Source: Aequorivita xiaoshiensis (GTDB lineage Bacteria; Bacteroidota; Bacteroidia; Flavobacteriales; Flavobacteriaceae). Taken from it: a stretch of 64,000 bases of DNA. The stretch covers positions 665,114-729,113 of the forward strand of contig NZ_JAIRBB010000001.1 in assembly GCF_022008395.1 (NCBI RefSeq), written 5' to 3'. The notes under the pieces are model-generated. The model was not told where the DNA came from. It searched no databases and saw only the letters and a list, made by a program, of their open reading frames with translations. The position numbers and the translations under genes are program-made. Of this stretch, positions 26,126-35,637 are shown piece after piece (position 1 is the stretch's first letter; every line of letters starts with the position of its first letter).

Positions 26126-28192
26126 CTACCAAATACGCACTCTATCTTCTGGTGCAAGGTACATTCCATCTCCTTCTTTAATATCAAAAGCTTCGTAAAA
26201 AGCATCGATATTTAATAAGGGTTGTGTAGCTCTTACCATTCCTGGAGAGTGTGGATCTGTTTTTACTTGGTTGCGTAGCGCCTCGTCTCGAGACATGGTG
26301 CGCCAAACAGTAGCCCAACTCATAAAGAAACGTTGTTCTGGAGTAAATCCGTCTATATTATCAGGGCGTCCATTTTCTTTAAAGAAACGCTGTAATCCGT
26401 CGTAAGCGCCTAACACACCTCCTAGATCTCCAATGTTTTCGCCTAAAGTAAATTTTCCGTTGATGAATACACTGTCAAGAACTTCAATTTTACTGTACTG
26501 CTCAGCAAGTTTATCGCCGCGCTCGGTAAAGTTTTTAAGATCTGATTCTGTCCACCAGTTTGCTAAGTTTCCATTAGCATCAAATCGCGATCCGCTATCG
26601 TCAAAAGCGTGTGAAATTTCGTGTCCAATTACAGCACCAATGCCACCGTAATTAACAGCTTCGTCTGCCTTGTAATCGTAGAAAGGTGGCTGAAGGATTG
26701 CAGCTGGAAAAACGATTTCGTTGTTGAATGGATTGAAATACGCATTTACAGTTTGTGGGCTCATTCCCCATTCGGTACGATCTACAGGCTCGTCAATTTT
26801 AGAAAGATTATCTTTTAATCCCCAAGCTTGTACAGCAAGCATATTGTCGTAATAAGTATTGCCTTCTTTTATTTGCATGTCTGAATAATCCTTCCATTTG
26901 TCTGGATATCCAACTTTTACAGTGAATTTGTCAAGCTTTTCGTTTGCTTTTACCTTAGTGCTATCGCTCATCCATGTTAAAGCATTGATACGGTCTTTAT
27001 ACGCTGCAATTACATTTGCAATCATTTTTTCAGCTTTCTCTTTAGCTTCCGGTGGAAACATTTCATCTACATAAAGCTTTCCTAAAGCTTCTCCAACACT
27101 TCTATTAACAGTAGAAAGTGCGCGTTCATCTGCTGGCTTTTGTGTTTTAGTTCCGTTTAAAGTTGTAGCATAGAAATCGAAGTTAGCTTTTTCAATTTCT
27201 GTGGTTAGCATACCTGTAGCGTTGTTTAAAGTAGACCAACGCATTACCGTCTTCCAAGTTTCAAAGTCTGGATTAGCAAACATTTGTTTCAATGTTTCCA
27301 TATACTTTGGTTGCATTACGATAACAGTATCCATTTCCTTGGTAATACCCATTCCTTTAAAGGCTTCTTTCCACTGAAGTTGAGGAAGCATTTTTTGAAG
27401 CTCGTCTATGCTACGTGGATTGTTGAAATTTCTAAAATCACGGCTTGCAACTTTATCCAATCTTGGCGTAGCGAGTTTTGTTTCAAAAGCAAGAATAGTT
27501 TCAGCTTGTTTACGGGCAGACTCTTCCGAATCACCTAAAAATTGAAGCATTCTTGTAATATGATCTACATACTGCTCTCTAATTTTTACAGAAGCAGGGT
27601 CGGTATTGGTATAGAAATCACGATCTGGAAGACCTAAACTACCTGGCGTGATATATGCTGAGTTCATCGAACTGTTGCTTGGGTTTGAAAAAGCTGCAAG
27701 TCCTATAAACGGCTGTGAAACTTCAACAGCATTTTCACTCATTACTTTTTGAAAGTCTTCAATAGTATTTATGGCCGCAATTTTTTCAAGTGCCGGTTTT
27801 AATGGTTCGATTCCAGCTTTGTCTCTTGCTACAGTGTCAAGCTTTGTTTCATAAATCATCAAAGCTTTTGCTTGGTCGGTTTCTGGAGCATATTTTCCGC
27901 TCTTTCTCGCTTTTTCCAAGATATTAAGCATGTCTTTACTCGTCTTTTTCCGAAGAATCGTAAATCCAGCCCAACTAGTTTCATCGTCAGGAATCTCGTT
28001 GTTCTTCATCCAGTTTCCGTTCACGTAGTTGTAAAAATCATCTTTTGGGTTCACAGTAGTGTCCATGTTTGCCAAGATGATTCCGTGTGGCTCAGTATCA
28101 GTTACCGCCACTTCGGTTTTTTCTTTACAAGCGGTTGTAGCAGCTGCGATTACCGCGAAAGCTACAACAGGTTTTAAAAATTTTGTTTTCAT
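26126..28192 (-). CDS. M13 family (neprilysin/PepO-like) zinc metallopeptidase lipoprotein
   Basis: 688 residues. A lipobox TTAC lies near residue 22, so it is anchored in a cell-envelope membrane. The zinc motif is H524-E-I-S-H528 with AFDDSGSRFDANGN after it, and the third ligand is the Glu of ENIGDLGG. NAYFNPFNNEIVFPAAILQPPF is the substrate-binding segment of the family, and the protein ends in VRIW, as M13 enzymes do. It degrades oligopeptides outside the cytoplasm. It is monocistronic. Confidence 0.94.
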   Translation of the reverse strand: MKTKFLKPVVAFAVIAAATTACKEKTEVAVTDTEPHGIILANMDTTVNPKDDFYNYVNGNWMKNNEIPDDETSWAGFTILRKKTSKDMLNILEKARKSGKYAPETDQAKALMIYETKLDTVARDKAGIEPLKPALEKIAAINTIEDFQKVMSENAVEVSQPFIGLAAFSNPSNSSMNSAYITPGSLGLPDRDFYTNTDPASVKIREQYVDHITRMLQFLGDSEESARKQAETILAFETKLATPRLDKVASRDFRNFNNPRSIDELQKMLPQLQWKEAFKGMGITKEMDTVIVMQPKYMETLKQMFANPDFETWKTVMRWSTLNNATGMLTTEIEKANFDFYATTLNGTKTQKPADERALSTVNRSVGEALGKLYVDEMFPPEAKEKAEKMIANVIAAYKDRINALTWMSDSTKVKANEKLDKFTVKVGYPDKWKDYSDMQIKEGNTYYDNMLAVQAWGLKDNLSKIDEPVDRTEWGMSPQTVNAYFNPFNNEIVFPAAILQPPFYDYKADEAVNYGGIGAVIGHEISHAFDDSGSRFDANGNLANWWTESDLKNFTERGDKLAEQYSKIEVLDSVFINGKFTLGENIGDLGGVLGAYDGLQRFFKENGRPDNIDGFTPEQRFFMSWATVWRTMSRDEALRNQVKTDPHSPGMVRATQPLLNIDAFYEAFDIKEGDGMYLAPEDRVRIW

Positions 28193-28343
28193 TTATATTG
28201 ATTTTTGTTTTTAGCGGAAGATGCTTACTTGCTTGTTAAGCAAGAACTGCCCATTGTTTTCATCTTCAATTGAAATTATTAATATCGGGCTATTTAAATT
28301 TTTCTAAGCAATAAGTTGCTCACTCGGAATTATTGTTACACTT

Positions 28344-28925
28344 CTAGTTCTTTTTATCTTGTAACTCTAGTTCAAATATAGAATCTCGAAAACGCTCTTG
28401 CTTTTTTAATTCGTTCTCTTCATCTTCTTTTCTTTGATAATCTATTTTGTCTTTTAAAAACTTCTCATTTAAGTGAGTGATTAAATTCTCTACTGCAATG
28501 TTTAGTTCTTTTACAGATTCTTGGATATTTAAAGAGTCTATATTGTCTTGATGTGATGTTTGATATAATAATTCTGATCTAGTTTTTAGAACTAACAACC
28601 TGCTATTTATTGGATTTGTATTTAGCGTATCTGGAATTTTTTTAAATAGAGAATCTGAAATTTCTCTAAGCCTTACTGCGTGTTCGCGTAAGTCTCGGTA
28701 GTTGCTTCCGTTAGTGCTTTTTGCTTCTTGGATAAGATCTTCCAGAACACCCCATTTTACAGCTTGTTCTTTTGCCGGTTCTGAAAGTTGAGGATATGTA
28801 TAGGTTGTATCGCCAAAAATTATAGACATATTGGTGTTCGGCAATTCTGCTTTTTGTACTTCAGAATTATTTCCACAGGAAAAAAGGAAACTAATAGCTA
28901 TTAAAATTGGAATTATAAATTTCAT
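28344..28925 (-). CDS. lipoprotein of unknown function
   Basis: 193 residues. A signal peptide and lipobox FLFSC put lipid on C17. After a short beta-like stretch the protein is mostly helical and charged, with a heptad-like, Glu/Lys-rich C-terminal half (about 150-193) that may be a coiled coil. I know no family for it, though similar small lipoproteins are common in Flavobacteriaceae. It has its own position, more than 110 bases from its neighbours. Confidence 0.75.
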   Translation of the reverse strand: MKFIIPILIAISFLFSCGNNSEVQKAELPNTNMSIIFGDTTYTYPQLSEPAKEQAVKWGVLEDLIQEAKSTNGSNYRDLREHAVRLREISDSLFKKIPDTLNTNPINSRLLVLKTRSELLYQTSHQDNIDSLNIQESVKELNIAVENLITHLNEKFLKDKIDYQRKEDEENELKKQERFRDSIFELELQDKKN

Positions 28926-29007
28926 AAAAAATTAAAGAACCACAAATATACTGGTTATTAAGGAAATGACACGTTAATTTTTTTAAAGGGAAAGACTTGA
29001 TTATCCG

Positions 29008-29015
29008 TATATTTG
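29008..29015 (+). promoter_or_regulatory. -7 promoter element of the threonine dehydrogenase gene
   Basis: TATATTTG matches TAnnTTTG. It shows that a possible TTG start at 29013 cannot be used, since it lies within the promoter; the ATG at 29043 is the start. Confidence 0.65.
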
Positions 29016-29042
29016 CACCTCATTTTGATAAAAAGAAAATTG

Positions 29043-29990
29043 ATGAAAAAGAGGATTCTGATTATTGGGGCCTGTGGGCAAATAGGAACAGAGCTTACAA
29101 TGTATTTAAGACAAGAATTTGGATCACATAAAGTTATTGCAAGTGATATCCGTGAAGGTGAGGAAGAACTTATGAACAGTGGTCCTTTCGAAATATTGGA
29201 CGCTACTAATTATGAAGCTATACAAGAAGTTGTAATTCGTTATGAAATATCTGAAGTTTATTTAATGGCAGCTATGCTTTCGGCTACTGCAGAAAAATTC
29301 CCTATGCGTGGGTGGAACTTAAATATGGATTCACTTTTTCACGTTTTAAACTTAGCTAAGGATAAAAAAGTAGAAAAAATATTTTGGCCATCTAGTATTG
29401 CTGTTTTTGGTCCTACAACTCCAAAAAATAATACCCCACAACACACTATTATGGAGCCAAGTACAGTATACGGAATTAGTAAACAAACTGGCGAGCGCTG
29501 GTGCGAATATTACAATAAGCGTTATGGGGTAGATGTAAGAAGTATTCGTTACCCCGGTTTAATTAGCTACAAAACTTTACCTGGTGGAGGAACTACCGAT
29601 TATGCAGTAGATATTTACCATAAGGCACTTAAACACAAGCAGTATGTTTCCTTTTTAAATGCTGAAACAACTTTACCAATGATGTTTATGGATGATGCTA
29701 TTCGTGCAACAGTGAGCATTATGGAAGCCGATAAGGAAGATATTAAAATTAGAAGTTCGTATAATCTTGCTGGAATGAGTTTTGATCCTGAAGAGGTTAC
29801 TGAAAGTATCAAAAAACACATTCCAGAATTTAAAATTTCTTACGAACCAGATTTTAGACAAGATATTGCCGATAGTTGGCCACAAAGTATAGACGATAGC
29901 GAAGCTAGAAAAGATTGGGGTTGGGAAAGCAAAGTTTCATTGGATGAAATGACAGAGATTATGCTTACAAATTTAAAGGATAAGTACTAA
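29043..29990 (+). CDS. L-threonine 3-dehydrogenase, SDR type
   Basis: 315 residues. It oxidises L-threonine to 2-amino-3-oxobutyrate with NAD+. It is an extended short-chain dehydrogenase: GACGQIGTEL is the cofactor loop and YGISK the catalytic Tyr-Lys motif near residue 140. It closely resembles, from memory, the non-zinc threonine dehydrogenase of Flavobacterium frigidimaris, with shared stretches such as AEKFPMRGWNLNMDSLFHVL and GGGTTDYAVDIYHKA. The next gene on the other strand converges, sharing a terminator. Confidence 0.9.
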   Translation: MKKRILIIGACGQIGTELTMYLRQEFGSHKVIASDIREGEEELMNSGPFEILDATNYEAIQEVVIRYEISEVYLMAAMLSATAEKFPMRGWNLNMDSLFHVLNLAKDKKVEKIFWPSSIAVFGPTTPKNNTPQHTIMEPSTVYGISKQTGERWCEYYNKRYGVDVRSIRYPGLISYKTLPGGGTTDYAVDIYHKALKHKQYVSFLNAETTLPMMFMDDAIRATVSIMEADKEDIKIRSSYNLAGMSFDPEEVTESIKKHIPEFKISYEPDFRQDIADSWPQSIDDSEARKDWGWESKVSLDEMTEIMLTNLKDKY

Positions 29991-30030
29991 CGCCTTTAAT
30001 CGGCATTTACCGAAGCTATCTATAAAAGCA

Positions 30031-30062
30031 AAAACAGGTTCAAAATTAATTGAACCTGTTTT
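30031..30062. terminator. bidirectional terminator between threonine dehydrogenase and nrdA
   Basis: 13-bp perfect stem (30031-30043 with 30050-30062) around AATTAA, with a T run on both strands. Confidence 0.85.
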
Positions 30063-30093
30063 TTTATATAAAATAGTTGGCTAATCAAGAAGT

Positions 30094-31881
30094 TTACGCT
30101 TCACAACTTGCGCAATCTTTTTTCTGAGCAAACTTTTGTGCAGCATTCATACTGTGTTGGTAGTACAGTGATTTCAAACCAAGTTTCCAAGCAGTTACGT
30201 GAATTTTATTAATCTCCTTAACTGGCATTTCTGGATGAATAATAATGTTTACAGACTGCCCTTGGTCGATGTGGTTTTGACGATTAGCAGCTTGATAGAT
30301 TAAATCCATTTGGTCGATTTCAGAATAAGTTTTAAACACATCTTTTTCTTCATCGGTTAAAAAGTCTAAGTGTTGTACGGAACCGTCGTAATCGCGAATA
30401 TTTCTCCAAACTTCAAGAGTATTCATCCCTTTCTCTTCGAGTAATTTCTCTAAGAATGGATTTTTAATTGTAGTTTTTATCTTGGCGATATCTTTTACAT
30501 AAATATTAGACCAGATAGGTTCGATACCCTGTGACACTTGTCCTAAGATAAAGGCGGATGAAGTAGTTGGTGCGATAGCATTTAAAGTAGCATTACGTCT
30601 TCCGTAACCTTTAAGTACTTCTGGTTCGCCGAACTTTTCAGCTAATTCTTCTGAAGCTTTATACGACTTCTCTTTAATAACTCTAAATATCTCACTATTC
30701 AAGTTATAAGCTTCTTGGCTATTTAAAGGAAGCATTTTAGATTGTAACAACGAGTGCCATCCTAGAACCCCAAGCCCTAAAGAGCGGTTGTCCTTGGCGA
30801 AATTATAAGCGCGCTCCATGAAAAGGAACGTCTGTCTGTCTTCGCGGCTATCAGAGTCACGATAAACTTCTAGTTTTTCAATAAATTCGGTAATTACTGC
30901 ATCTAAGAAATATACCATAGTTTCAACCGCATCGGTATCTTTCCATTTGTCGTAGTGTAATAAATTCACTGAAGAAAGCACACATACAAACGACCAATTA
31001 TCGTTAGATGGCAGCATTATTTCAGTACACAAATTACTTGCGTAAATAGGCAGGTTTTTATCTTTGTAGACATCTGCAGCCGAATTGTTAGCGTTGTCTT
31101 TAAAGAAGATGTAAGGATAGCCCATTTCACCTCTTCTTTGCAATACCTTTGCCCAAATAGTACGCTTAGCTTCATCTCCATCAATCATTTCCTGCATCCA
31201 TTGGTTGGTTACAGTAACCCCGTGTGTTAATTCTTGTATAGGGTTCCCTTCCGTACCAATTTCTAAGAACTCCATAATGTCTGGATGCTCAACTGGTAGG
31301 TATGGTGAAAATCGTCCTCTCCTTACCGAACCTTGGCTTACAACATCAACCATAGATTCAAAAAGTTGCATAATATGAACAGCTCCTGACGCTTGGCCAT
31401 TATTTTTTACTTCAGCTCCACGATGACGAATTTTTCCGAAGTACCCTGAAGTTCCTCCTCCAAGTTTAGACATCATACCAACTTCAGATTGGGTGTAGAG
31501 TATATTCCCCATATCATCGCTAACGTGCGATCCAAAACAACTGATAGGAAGTCCTCGTTCTTTTCCAAAGTTAGACCAAACAGGTGATGCTAAGGAGAAA
31601 AACCCTTCAGACATGTAGTGGTAAAATTTATCGGCATAACCAGGTATGTCTAGAATTTGTTCCGCTCTATCTGCAATTTCTCTAATGCGTTCTTCTGGAG
31701 TAACCCCTGGTGTAAGGTAGCCAGAAGCTAAAAAGTTACGACTGTGTTCAGTAAGCCATTTAAAGCCTTGTTTTTCTTCACTTGTATTGTGTAATGCTTC
31801 TTTTCTAGCGTTTACTAAGTGGTCAGTTTCTGAATTTGACGTTGGAGTCTGTGTGTCGAGGTTGGTGTTTAGTTCGTTCAT
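30094..31881 (-). CDS. nrdA: ribonucleoside-diphosphate reductase, catalytic (alpha) subunit without ATP-cone
   Basis: 595 residues. It reduces ribonucleotides to deoxyribonucleotides. The active-site set is present: a Cys in PISCFGSH, N-L-C-T-E in the finger loop near residue 285, a second redox Cys in SFVCVLSSVNL, the tyrosine pair in LYYQHSMN, and a C-terminal CASC pair for reactivation. The N-terminus begins directly with the barrel and has no ATP-cone, so activity control must lie elsewhere, namely in NrdB. The gene starts immediately after the nrdB stop codon. Confidence 0.96.
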   Translation of the reverse strand: MNELNTNLDTQTPTSNSETDHLVNARKEALHNTSEEKQGFKWLTEHSRNFLASGYLTPGVTPEERIREIADRAEQILDIPGYADKFYHYMSEGFFSLASPVWSNFGKERGLPISCFGSHVSDDMGNILYTQSEVGMMSKLGGGTSGYFGKIRHRGAEVKNNGQASGAVHIMQLFESMVDVVSQGSVRRGRFSPYLPVEHPDIMEFLEIGTEGNPIQELTHGVTVTNQWMQEMIDGDEAKRTIWAKVLQRRGEMGYPYIFFKDNANNSAADVYKDKNLPIYASNLCTEIMLPSNDNWSFVCVLSSVNLLHYDKWKDTDAVETMVYFLDAVITEFIEKLEVYRDSDSREDRQTFLFMERAYNFAKDNRSLGLGVLGWHSLLQSKMLPLNSQEAYNLNSEIFRVIKEKSYKASEELAEKFGEPEVLKGYGRRNATLNAIAPTTSSAFILGQVSQGIEPIWSNIYVKDIAKIKTTIKNPFLEKLLEEKGMNTLEVWRNIRDYDGSVQHLDFLTDEEKDVFKTYSEIDQMDLIYQAANRQNHIDQGQSVNIIIHPEMPVKEINKIHVTAWKLGLKSLYYQHSMNAAQKFAQKKDCASCEA

Positions 31882-33156
31882 TTAAAAAAGGTCATCACTG
31901 GTTATACTTTGGGTTCTTTTGCTGTAGTTTATTGAGCGTTTTACGAAGAAATCTCCGTGCTTGGTACCGATAATCTCATCGTCAAACCATTCTGTTTCCG
32001 CTAATAAACTTTCGTCTATGTCGAATATTTTTTCAATTCCGATACTTTCAAGCGACTTGTTGAAACGGTTTTTGATAAACTCGTTTACAACATTTTTTGG
32101 CAAGAAGTCTAGTTCGCCATCTTCAAAAATCCAATCGATTATTCTGCTCTCGGCGATAAAAGCTTCTCTACACATTTCTTGAATCATATTGTGATAGCCT
32201 TCGTCAAACCAATCTGGATTCTCTTCTTTAATGATTTTTATTAAATCAATTCCAAAGTCGCCGTGAATTTGCTCTTCTTTTGAAGTAGCCTCAACCACGT
32301 TTGAAATACCTTTCAACATGTTTTTATGCTTGTTAAAAGCCATGATAATCAAGAATTGTGAAAACAATGAAACGTGCTCGATAAAGAGTGAGAAAAGTAA
32401 AACAGATTCGGCATAGTCTTTATTGTCTTCACTTTTTGCGTTTTTAAGTGCGGTTTCTAAATAGTGAACACGCATCATAATTACTGGCTTCTTCTTTAGG
32501 TTTTTAAATTCCTCATTTAAGCCTAGTATTTCAAGAAGGTGTGAGTATGCATCGTGGTGTCTAACTTCACTTTCTGCGAAGGTTGATCCTACCGACCCGA
32601 TTTCTGGTTTTGGCATTCTATGATAAAGATCGCCCCAGAAATTCTTCACAGCTACTTCAATTTGAGAAATAGCCAGCATTGTATTTTTAATAGCGTTGCG
32701 TTCTACGTCGGTAAGACGAGTTTTAAAATCTTGGATGTCGCTAGTAAAGTTGAATTCGGTGTGAATCCAATATGAATGACGAATAGCTGGAACATATTCA
32801 TAAAGCGCTGGATATTCGTATGGCTTTAAATTTACTCGCTTTTCGAATATGTTTAGCTTTCGTTTTTGGGTTTGTTGATTCCTGTACAGGATATACCCTT
32901 TTGCTACATCGAAAAATCCACTTTCCATCAATTTCGTTTCCACAAAATCTTGAACTTCTTCTACAGTTGGGATATATTTCCCATCCATGCTTTTTCTTTC
33001 TAGCAAAGCTTCATATACCATTTCAGATATGCGCTTTGCATCCTCAGGTCCACCGTGATTTGCAGCGGTCATTGCTTTTAAAATTGCATCTGTAATCTTT
33101 TGTAAATGAAAGAGTTTGGTGGTAAAATCTCTCTTAATAACTTGGGTAATTTCCAT
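31882..33156 (-). CDS. nrdB: ribonucleoside-diphosphate reductase, radical-generating (beta) subunit with N-terminal ATP-cone
   Basis: 424 residues. Residues about 1-95 form an ATP-cone (KRDFTTKLFHLQKITDAILKA, then VEEVQDFVETKLMESG), the allosteric on/off switch normally found on NrdA. The diiron or dimanganese core follows: FAESEVRHHDAYSH, FIEHVSLFSQF and EEQIHGDFGIDL. This arrangement was described in Leeuwenhoekiella blandensis, also Flavobacteriaceae, whose NrdB uses manganese. The stop codon abuts the nrdA ATG, so the pair is coupled. No clear NrdR box is visible upstream. Confidence 0.95.
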   Translation of the reverse strand: MEITQVIKRDFTTKLFHLQKITDAILKAMTAANHGGPEDAKRISEMVYEALLERKSMDGKYIPTVEEVQDFVETKLMESGFFDVAKGYILYRNQQTQKRKLNIFEKRVNLKPYEYPALYEYVPAIRHSYWIHTEFNFTSDIQDFKTRLTDVERNAIKNTMLAISQIEVAVKNFWGDLYHRMPKPEIGSVGSTFAESEVRHHDAYSHLLEILGLNEEFKNLKKKPVIMMRVHYLETALKNAKSEDNKDYAESVLLFSLFIEHVSLFSQFLIIMAFNKHKNMLKGISNVVEATSKEEQIHGDFGIDLIKIIKEENPDWFDEGYHNMIQEMCREAFIAESRIIDWIFEDGELDFLPKNVVNEFIKNRFNKSLESIGIEKIFDIDESLLAETEWFDDEIIGTKHGDFFVKRSINYSKRTQSITSDDLF

Positions 33157-33400
33157 AAGAATGCGTACTAAAAATTATAAATAGTATTCAAAGTATAAAG
33201 ATGAAAATTAAATGAATGTGATTTTATCGAAAGGTCAATTTGTTGTCAAATGTTTATTAACAATTACGAAAAACAAGAAGACAAGTGGAGGTTAGTGCGT
33301 TTAAAACACTAGAGTAGTAATATTATTAACAAAGCGAAAGTTAAGATACCAGATTTATTAAAAATGTGATTTTATTTTATTCAAGGTTTAATGCATTTTA

Positions 33401-34393
33401 CTAGTTTTTTAAACGGTTCCGTAACATACACAATACCCCTACTTCTTCTTTCGATAGGTTTTCTGCTTTTTTAAGAAGTTTGTTTATTTCTTTTTCAAAA
33501 TATTGTAGCGTTTTACCTTGAGTATAATTATCAATTACACGTGGATCTATATACGAACTTCTTGCAACCGAAGGGGTGTTGCCTAATCTCTCGGAAACTC
33601 GATTCACAGCTTCTTTAATATTTTTGTCGAGTAATTTCTGGTCTTTTTTATCCACAACTCCAAGTTCATCTAATGCAATTGCAGCAATCATGGTGCCTGC
33701 CCAAGTTCTAAAATCCTTTGCTGAAAATTTTTCGCCCATCACTTCGTGAATGTAGGCATTTAGATCATCGCTTTTAACGTCAACGATAGAGTCATTTTCA
33801 TCGAGATATTTGAAAATTTCATATCCTGGAATATCATCAATTTGTTGGACGATTTTGGCTAGCTTTCCATCCACTATATGCTTTTCCTGTTCTTGATTTG
33901 ATTTTCCGTTGTAATGAAAAATTATCTCATCGCCTTCAATGGTCAAGTGCTTACTTCTTAAAGTGGTTAAGCCATAAGTTTTATTTTCTTTGGCATAAGT
34001 CTCGCTACCTGGTCTAAAAAATGCCGATTCTAATAATCTTAACATTGTAGCTAATACCTTCTCACGATTTAACTTTTGTTTACGGAGATGTTGACCTGTA
34101 ACGCGACGCATATGTTCCAATCGATCTGCAAAATCGACGATGCGATCAAATTTTTCGGCAGTTTGCCGCTCTCTATAATTTGGATGATATATGTACTGTT
34201 TGCGTTCTTTGTCGTCTCTGCCGGTAACTAAAAGGTCGGCGTCCTTGTCTTCACTAATTTCAACATCTGTCCAAGCAGGTGGAATTACTAACGATTTTAT
34301 CCAGTTTCTTAGGTCTTTATCCTTGACGGTTTTACCGTTCTCATCTTTATATGTAAACCCCCTTCCGTGCTTTTTCCTGTAATACATCGGCAA
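33401..34393 (-). CDS. DNA topoisomerase IB (poxvirus/eukaryote type)
   Basis: 330 residues, the usual size for bacterial TopIB. It relaxes supercoils by a 3'-phosphotyrosyl intermediate. The N-terminal MPMYYRKKHGRGFTYKDENG is typical. The tyrosine-recombinase-like core shows RDDKERKQYIYHPNYRERQ, KDFRTWAGT with catalytic Arg, and the nucleophile Y281 in ARSSYIDPRV. This gene is patchily distributed in bacteria. It is monocistronic. Confidence 0.93.
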   Translation of the reverse strand: MPMYYRKKHGRGFTYKDENGKTVKDKDLRNWIKSLVIPPAWTDVEISEDKDADLLVTGRDDKERKQYIYHPNYRERQTAEKFDRIVDFADRLEHMRRVTGQHLRKQKLNREKVLATMLRLLESAFFRPGSETYAKENKTYGLTTLRSKHLTIEGDEIIFHYNGKSNQEQEKHIVDGKLAKIVQQIDDIPGYEIFKYLDENDSIVDVKSDDLNAYIHEVMGEKFSAKDFRTWAGTMIAAIALDELGVVDKKDQKLLDKNIKEAVNRVSERLGNTPSVARSSYIDPRVIDNYTQGKTLQYFEKEINKLLKKAENLSKEEVGVLCMLRNRLKN

Positions 34394-34472
34394 TTTTTGT
34401 TTAAAAATAAATTAAAATATAGTTGAAAACTAATACTTTATAGTCTCTTTAAGATTTCTCTAAATAAGAAAA

Positions 34473-34502
34473 GTCGGGAAGCGTTGTAATACACCTCCCG
34501 AC
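34473..34502 (-). terminator. terminator for the broken T9SS gene
   Basis: GTCGGGA (34473-34479) pairs with TCCCGAC (34496-34502) with a 16-base loop. On the minus strand it is followed by TTTTCTT. Confidence 0.6.
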
Positions 34503-34562
34503 CTTTACAATGTGTTTTTGATCTTAAACTTCTTTTAGTATATATACATGTAATTTATTTAG

Positions 34563-35326
34563 TTATTGCACCACCAATTTATTAGTAACAATGCCTTTTG
34601 AGGAGACAACTCTAATATAATAAACACCAGATTGAAGGGTTGAAGTATTTAACGTTGCTTCCTTCACAGACAGATTAGTTTCTTTTAAAACCACTTTTCC
34701 AGTTGTGTCTACAATATCAACAGCGGTAATTATATTTTTATCGCTAAAAATAGTAAATTGGTCTGTAGCAGGATTAGGGAACATACGTAAATTGTTTGCA
34801 AATAAATTTTGATTTGAAACGCCCATTGTTCCAAGTTCTTCTAATTTTTTACCCTCGGCATTATAGGTAACGGTGCCAACTTCAATCAAATCTGTTTCAT
34901 TAAAGTATAGCTCCCAAGACTCAAGTTGATTGTTGCTGGTATAAAAATATTTATAAATTCCTCCTAGCTCAAAAGTAGAGCCTCCAAAACTATTGTAATT
35001 TTTTCGGGTGGTAAGATTTCCATCTTGGTCGTATTCGTAGTCCAAATAATAAACGTGGTCCAGTTGCCGTTTATTTGTTGATATCCATCTAGTTTAATCA
35101 CATTGTTTGCTACATCGTAAGTTAAAGTATTTCTATATCTAACGTTGTCATCTATAAGAAGTGCGTCTGTAGAACTCAATAACATATCTGAGTTATAAGT
35201 GTATTTTTCATACTCAAATCCGTCTGAAGATCGATATTCAGAAAGTAAGAATTCCTTTTCGATGTTCTGAGTAAAACCTATTGCTGTACAAGCAAAAGAT
35301 ATTCAAACAAGTAAAATTTTTTTCAT
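34563..35326 (-). pseudogene. decayed T9SS-secreted protein gene (stop codon in signal peptide plus a frameshift)
   Basis: Read from the ATG at 35326, the frame is MKKILLV, then TGA (codon 8, plus-strand 35303-35305), then ISFACTAIGFTQ, which completes a good signal peptide. The same frame continues to about 35055, where reading passes to another frame (VYYLDYEYDQDGNLTTRKN) by an apparent one-base loss. From there it runs to 34563 and ends in a T9SS sorting domain (LRMFPNPATDQFTI, LNTSTLQSGVYYIRVVSSKG). Two separate lesions argue for a true pseudogene rather than one sequencing error. The C-terminal piece alone would be about 160 residues. Confidence 0.85.
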
Positions 35327-35606
35327 AAAAGATGTTTATTTAATTAGAGAATTAGTGTTTTGCTAACAAACTTAAATCGATTTCAATAAAACCCAAATGG
35401 ATTTCATAAAATTAAAAATTGAGCTAAACCCTTGTAATAATTGACATTAACTGAATTTCCTTTTTACTATTAAAGCCTTGGATATCAATGTAACTCTGTT
35501 GTTTCTAAGGTTGAATATTGAAGAATAAACTGTTAGTTATTGGAATTTGAATAAATATATTTATGGAAATAATCCAATATAAAAAGGATAAATTCCAACA
35601 TAGTGT
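35327..35606. other. intergenic region upstream of the radical SAM gene
   Basis: About 280 AT-rich bases between divergent genes. Beyond the promoter at its end I see no gene, repeat or RNA. Confidence 0.5.
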
Positions 35607-35614
35607 TTAACTTT
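35607..35614 (+). promoter_or_regulatory. -7 promoter element for the radical SAM gene
   Basis: TAACTTTG matches TAnnTTTG, 23 bases before the ATG at 35638. Confidence 0.55.
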
Positions 35615-35637
35615 GAAATTAATAATTCAACTTCAGT

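Noticed and set aside
29013..29042. TTG start for the threonine dehydrogenase
   Set aside because: The TTG is part of the -7 promoter element TATATTTG; the ATG at 29043 begins directly with the Rossmann strand.
33157..33400. NrdR box before nrdB
   Set aside because: I looked for the acaCwATATaTwGtgt pattern and saw no convincing pair.
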